Assembly: GCA_002709295.1 (NCBI GenBank)
Contig: PAQL01000009.1
Span: forward strand, 52,477 to 116,476
DNA length: 64,000 nt
Direction of reading: 5' to 3'
Origin: Phycisphaerae bacterium
Lineage (GTDB): Bacteria > Planctomycetota > Phycisphaerae > Phycisphaerales > SM1A02
Below are positions 61,481 to 64,000 of the stretch, piece after piece. The number at the start of each line of letters is the position of its first letter. Position 1 is the first letter of the stretch. Both the position numbers and the translations under genes were made by a program. Under the pieces are notes generated by a model, which saw only the letters and a program-made list of their open reading frames with translations, was not told the origin of the DNA and did no database searches.

Positions 61481-62806
61481 ATGTGCCGTCTCCTGCTCTG
61501 CTGCTCGCTGTCGCTCGCACCGCTTCTCGGATCCGGGTGTGGAATCAACCAGGCATCCCGCTCGCCGGTGATCGATCCCGGTCCGCTCGAGCCGTGGGCC
61601 GAGCCGATCAACGATGCCCTCGAAGTCGGCGAGGAGGCCTTCGACGGTGACTTCAACGCGGGGATCACCACCCTGCAGCCCTTCGAGGGGCGGGTCTGGA
61701 TCGGTTACGGCGACGCGACGAGGAACATCGGCAGCGAACTGCCGGTCACCTTCCGCTGGTTCGAGGATCCGCGGGATCCGGTTGCTCGCACCGCCGATGT
61801 GCTCGCCGCAGGACAGGGGGCCCGGCAGCGGACTCCGGCCGACACCGGAGAGGAGCAGATCGAGCCGTACCGGATCGTCGACGGAGCCCTGTGGCAGCCC
61901 GGAGTCGACTCCAACAATCCGGACGAGGCGTGGACACAGACCAAGTCGGGCACCTGGCGTCTTGTGGATGGCGAACGAGTGCAGACCAGGTTGATCGACG
62001 GCAACGTGTTCAAGCTCGAATCGCGGAACGGCGTTCCGGTCTGGAGGAAGTACCGCAACATCCCCGGAGGAGAGCACGTCCACGATCTCGCGGCGTTCGA
62101 CGGATCGATCTACGCGGTCGGATCCGGAGCGGACTACCGCTTCGAGTTCGGGAACGGCAAGGTCTTCCGATACCTCTGGCGGAGTGATGATGGTGGAGAG
62201 ACCTTCCGGACGGTGCTCCGGGTCGAGGTCCCCGAGGTCGGCTACGACACGAGGTACCGGCGACTTCTGGCCGTCGGCGACCGCCTCTACGTCCTCGGCT
62301 ACCTGAATCCGTTCCAGACCGGAGGCGAGATCGAGGGTTCCTCGATCGTGGTCCGACATGAGAACGGCGCTCCCCGATGGACCGATCTCGAGGGTCCGTT
62401 GTCGGAGATGCTTCCGCTGCGGACCTTCAACGTGCCGGACGAGGAGTGGGGGCTGATCTCGGCGCGTCGAGGCAGGACGGGTTCCAACCACGTCTTCCGG
62501 GCGGACGAGCATGGGGTGGTCGAGCTCGAATCCTGGGCCGGTCGTCGAGTTCTCGATGTCGGGTTCCTCCCCGAAGACGAGCGATTCCTGGTGCTCGCGG
62601 GTTCCTCCGGCACGGGGACGGAGGAGGAGACGGAGACCTTCGAGATCCTGATGGGTGTGAAGTCCGATCCCGACCGTCTTTCACCGGTGATGCCGGTGGA
62701 GGGCGTGGAGCCCCGCAGCATGACGGTGTTCGACGGGGCTCTGCTGATCGGCACCGAGGACGGGCGCGTGTTCCGGTCGATGCTTCACGGGAGCGATGAC
62801 TCGTGA
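61481..62806 (+). CDS. unknown exported protein, possible beta-propeller
   Basis: 441 residues, not assigned to a family. The N-terminus CRLLLCCSLSLAPLLGSGCG is a signal peptide with an imperfect lipobox. The remainder looks beta-strand rich, with recurrent patterns such as VWIGYGDATRN, HDLAAFDGSIYAVGSG, YRYLWRSDDGGETF-type (YLWRSDDGGETFRTVL) and SMTVFDGALLIGTEDGRVF. The SDDGGETF element is the Asp-box/BNR-like motif of sialidase-type propellers. GTGA-type overlap with the esterase gene downstream suggests a shared role in glycan handling (inference). Confidence 0.6.
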   Translation: MCRLLLCCSLSLAPLLGSGCGINQASRSPVIDPGPLEPWAEPINDALEVGEEAFDGDFNAGITTLQPFEGRVWIGYGDATRNIGSELPVTFRWFEDPRDPVARTADVLAAGQGARQRTPADTGEEQIEPYRIVDGALWQPGVDSNNPDEAWTQTKSGTWRLVDGERVQTRLIDGNVFKLESRNGVPVWRKYRNIPGGEHVHDLAAFDGSIYAVGSGADYRFEFGNGKVFRYLWRSDDGGETFRTVLRVEVPEVGYDTRYRRLLAVGDRLYVLGYLNPFQTGGEIEGSSIVVRHENGAPRWTDLEGPLSEMLPLRTFNVPDEEWGLISARRGRTGSNHVFRADEHGVVELESWAGRRVLDVGFLPEDERFLVLAGSSGTGTEEETETFEILMGVKSDPDRLSPVMPVEGVEPRSMTVFDGALLIGTEDGRVFRSMLHGSDDS

Positions 62807-63804
62807 ACACCTCCGTCCGGCTGCTGACGGGGATCCTTGCGGCCTCGCTGGCTTCCGCCGCGTCGGGAGGATTCTCCGAGTACGAGGTCGACGGAGCGGG
62901 GACCTTCAAGGTCTTCCTCCTGGCCGGCCAGTCCAACATGGAGGGGCATGCGGTCGTCGACCTGGATCACCCCGATCACTACAACGGTGGCCGGGGGAAT
63001 CTCGAGCGGACTCTGGATTCCGATTCCGATCTCGCGCGACGATTCGCCGGTCTTCGAGACGAGGATGGTGACTGGACGGTTCGTGACGACGTCTGGTGCT
63101 GGTATCGACCCGGGAAGGGCCCGTTGAAGGCGGGGCCGCTCTCGATCGGCTTCGCGGTCTACGAAGGTCGGCATCATTTCGGGCCGGAGCTCGGGATCGG
63201 CCGCGTCCTCGGTGACGACATCGATGCCCCCGTGCTGCTGGTCAAGACCGCCTGGGGCGGGAAGAGCCTGCAGGTCGACTTCCGGCCGCCCTCCCTCGAC
63301 GGCGAGACCGGTCCCTTCTACCGCCGGATGCTGAAGGAGTATCAGGAGGGTGTCGCCGACGCCCGTCGACGGTTTCCCCAGCTGGAGGGTCTGGAGCCGG
63401 AGCTCGCCGGGTTCTTCTGGTTCCAGGGATGGAACGACATGGTCGACCGCGAGGCGACCGAGGCGTATCCGGACAACCTCGAGGCCCTCGCCGCGGATGT
63501 CCGCGACGCCCTCGGCTCACCCGACCTGCCCATCGTGGTCGGGGAGACCGGCAACGCCGGCCACGAGACGTTCCGTCGCAAGCAGGCCGAAGGCACGTCC
63601 CGCATCCCGCCACCCTCGGCGTTCGTCGAGACGCGGGCGTTTCTCAGGAAGCCCGAGGACTCTCCGAATCAGGGGCACGGCCATCACTGGTTCGGGAACG
63701 CCGAGAGCTATGCCCTCGTGGGAGAGGCGCTCGGGGTCGCCATGCGTGATCTGCTGCGGGGTTCACCCGACCGGGAAGGCCTCGAGAACCGTCCCGAGTC
63801 CTGA
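62803..63804 (+). CDS. SGNH-hydrolase carbohydrate esterase (CE6/sialate O-acetylesterase-like)
   Basis: 333 residues, exported (signal peptide LTGILAASLASAASGG). The catalytic serine block is FLLAGQSNMEGH (GQSNM/EG motif of DUF303/CE6 acetylxylan and sialate esterases). VLLVKTAWGGKSL is the glycine block; FFWFQGWNDM includes the asparagine region, and DxxH is likely in the C-terminal HHWFGNAESYALVG region. It removes acetyl groups from polysaccharides. Starts at GTG 62803, overlapping the preceding stop; the C-terminus overlaps the converging sulfotransferase gene by 42 nt. Confidence 0.87.
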   Translation: MNTSVRLLTGILAASLASAASGGFSEYEVDGAGTFKVFLLAGQSNMEGHAVVDLDHPDHYNGGRGNLERTLDSDSDLARRFAGLRDEDGDWTVRDDVWCWYRPGKGPLKAGPLSIGFAVYEGRHHFGPELGIGRVLGDDIDAPVLLVKTAWGGKSLQVDFRPPSLDGETGPFYRRMLKEYQEGVADARRRFPQLEGLEPELAGFFWFQGWNDMVDREATEAYPDNLEALAADVRDALGSPDLPIVVGETGNAGHETFRRKQAEGTSRIPPPSAFVETRAFLRKPEDSPNQGHGHHWFGNAESYALVGEALGVAMRDLLRGSPDREGLENRPES

Positions 63805-64000
63805 CTCGACCGCCTTCCAGCGACCGATCGCCGAATCGGTGATCGGCTTGTCGACCTGGTCGAAGGACGGGGTCATCACGGCGCGCCGCTGCTGGTGGAA
63901 ACTCAGGCACGCCTCGTCGGGCTCCAGTCCGAGGAAATCGAGCAGGGCGGCGGTGGTGCCCTCCTGGTCGGCGATCAGATCCTCGTAGGCCACCCGGTGC
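63763..64000 (-). CDS. TPR-type sulfotransferase, C-terminal part (cut by window edge)
   Basis: Only the last ~78 residues are inside the window; the reading frame stays open to base 64000. It includes VAYEDLIADQEGTTAALLDF and the family signature MTPSFDQVDKPITDSAIGRW, matching the C-termini of the three sulfotransferases at 54.6-60.1 kb. The PAPS-binding part lies beyond the window. The stop at 63763 is inside the convergent esterase gene, so the two ends overlap. Confidence 0.85.
   Translation of the reverse strand, partial: HRVAYEDLIADQEGTTAALLDFLGLEPDEACLSFHQQRRAVMTPSFDQVDKPITDSAIGRWKAVESGLGTVLEAFPVG

Overview
The window is GC-rich, close-packed bacterial DNA, most likely from the planctomycete class Phycisphaerae (marine Phycisphaerales-like). 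This rests on four lines of evidence: several secreted proteins ending in a PGPG/PAPG + hydrophobic + RRKR sorting tail (PEP-CTERM-like); two secreted proteins ending in dockerin-like DLDGDG...WG modules; a type II secretion/pseudopilin operon with very enlarged pseudopilins; and several TPR-sulfotransferases plus a sulfatase. The assignment is an inference from protein style; there is no rRNA gene in the window.

Layout. 1-2.2 kb: two tandem paralogous PEP-CTERM-like surface proteins, each with its own strong terminator hairpin, and a duplicated upstream fragment. 2.2-6.8 kb: a translationally coupled operon of fatty acyl-AMP ligase, two tandem-duplicated cytochromes P450 and an acyl carrier protein, which looks like a small lipid-tailoring pathway. 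6.9-10.2 kb: a two-domain GNAT protein, a degenerate alkaline-phosphatase-superfamily protein and a third PEP-CTERM-like protein. 10.3-16.9 kb (minus strand): a TetR-regulated RND efflux operon (tetR, outer-membrane lipoprotein, membrane fusion protein, RND pump) in which every junction overlaps by 4 nt, with a palindromic operator at the promoter. 17.1-20.5 kb: a secreted C-type-lectin/dockerin-like protein and an S10 serine carboxypeptidase. 20.6-24.6 kb (minus): a KamA-family radical SAM protein, an MFS transporter carrying a zinc-ribbon loop, tRNA-Leu(UAA) and an RluA-family pseudouridine synthase.

24.6-28.4 kb: a sulfatase divergent from a CstB-like persulfide dioxygenase-rhodanese and a TauE/SafE sulfite exporter, a likely sulfur-detoxification pair. 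28.5-30.4 kb: 6-phosphogluconate dehydrogenase and a CoaB-like domain protein. 30.5-49.0 kb: the secretion/pilus locus, in the order GspE/PilB ATPase, PilT, second GspE ATPase, GspF, then pseudopilins of G, G, H, I, J and K type, ending in a 2017-residue GspK-like protein. It is followed at 49.4-52.4 kb by a secreted reprolysin-like metalloprotease with an FG-GAP propeller and dockerin-like tail, a plausible substrate.

52.5-64 kb: a methyltransferase, a trigger-factor-like chaperone lacking the usual ribosome-docking signature, four TPR-sulfotransferases (the last cut by the window edge), a small PEP-CTERM protein with a UUCG-capped terminator, a PHP-domain lipoprotein, an unknown exported protein and an SGNH/CE6-type carbohydrate esterase. 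Together with the sulfatase and sulfur-oxidation genes this suggests an organism that both makes and degrades sulfated envelope or extracellular polymers.

The features most worth following up are the giant GspK/expanded pseudopilus operon and the FAAL-P450-P450-ACP operon. All identifications are from reading motifs; no database search was possible.
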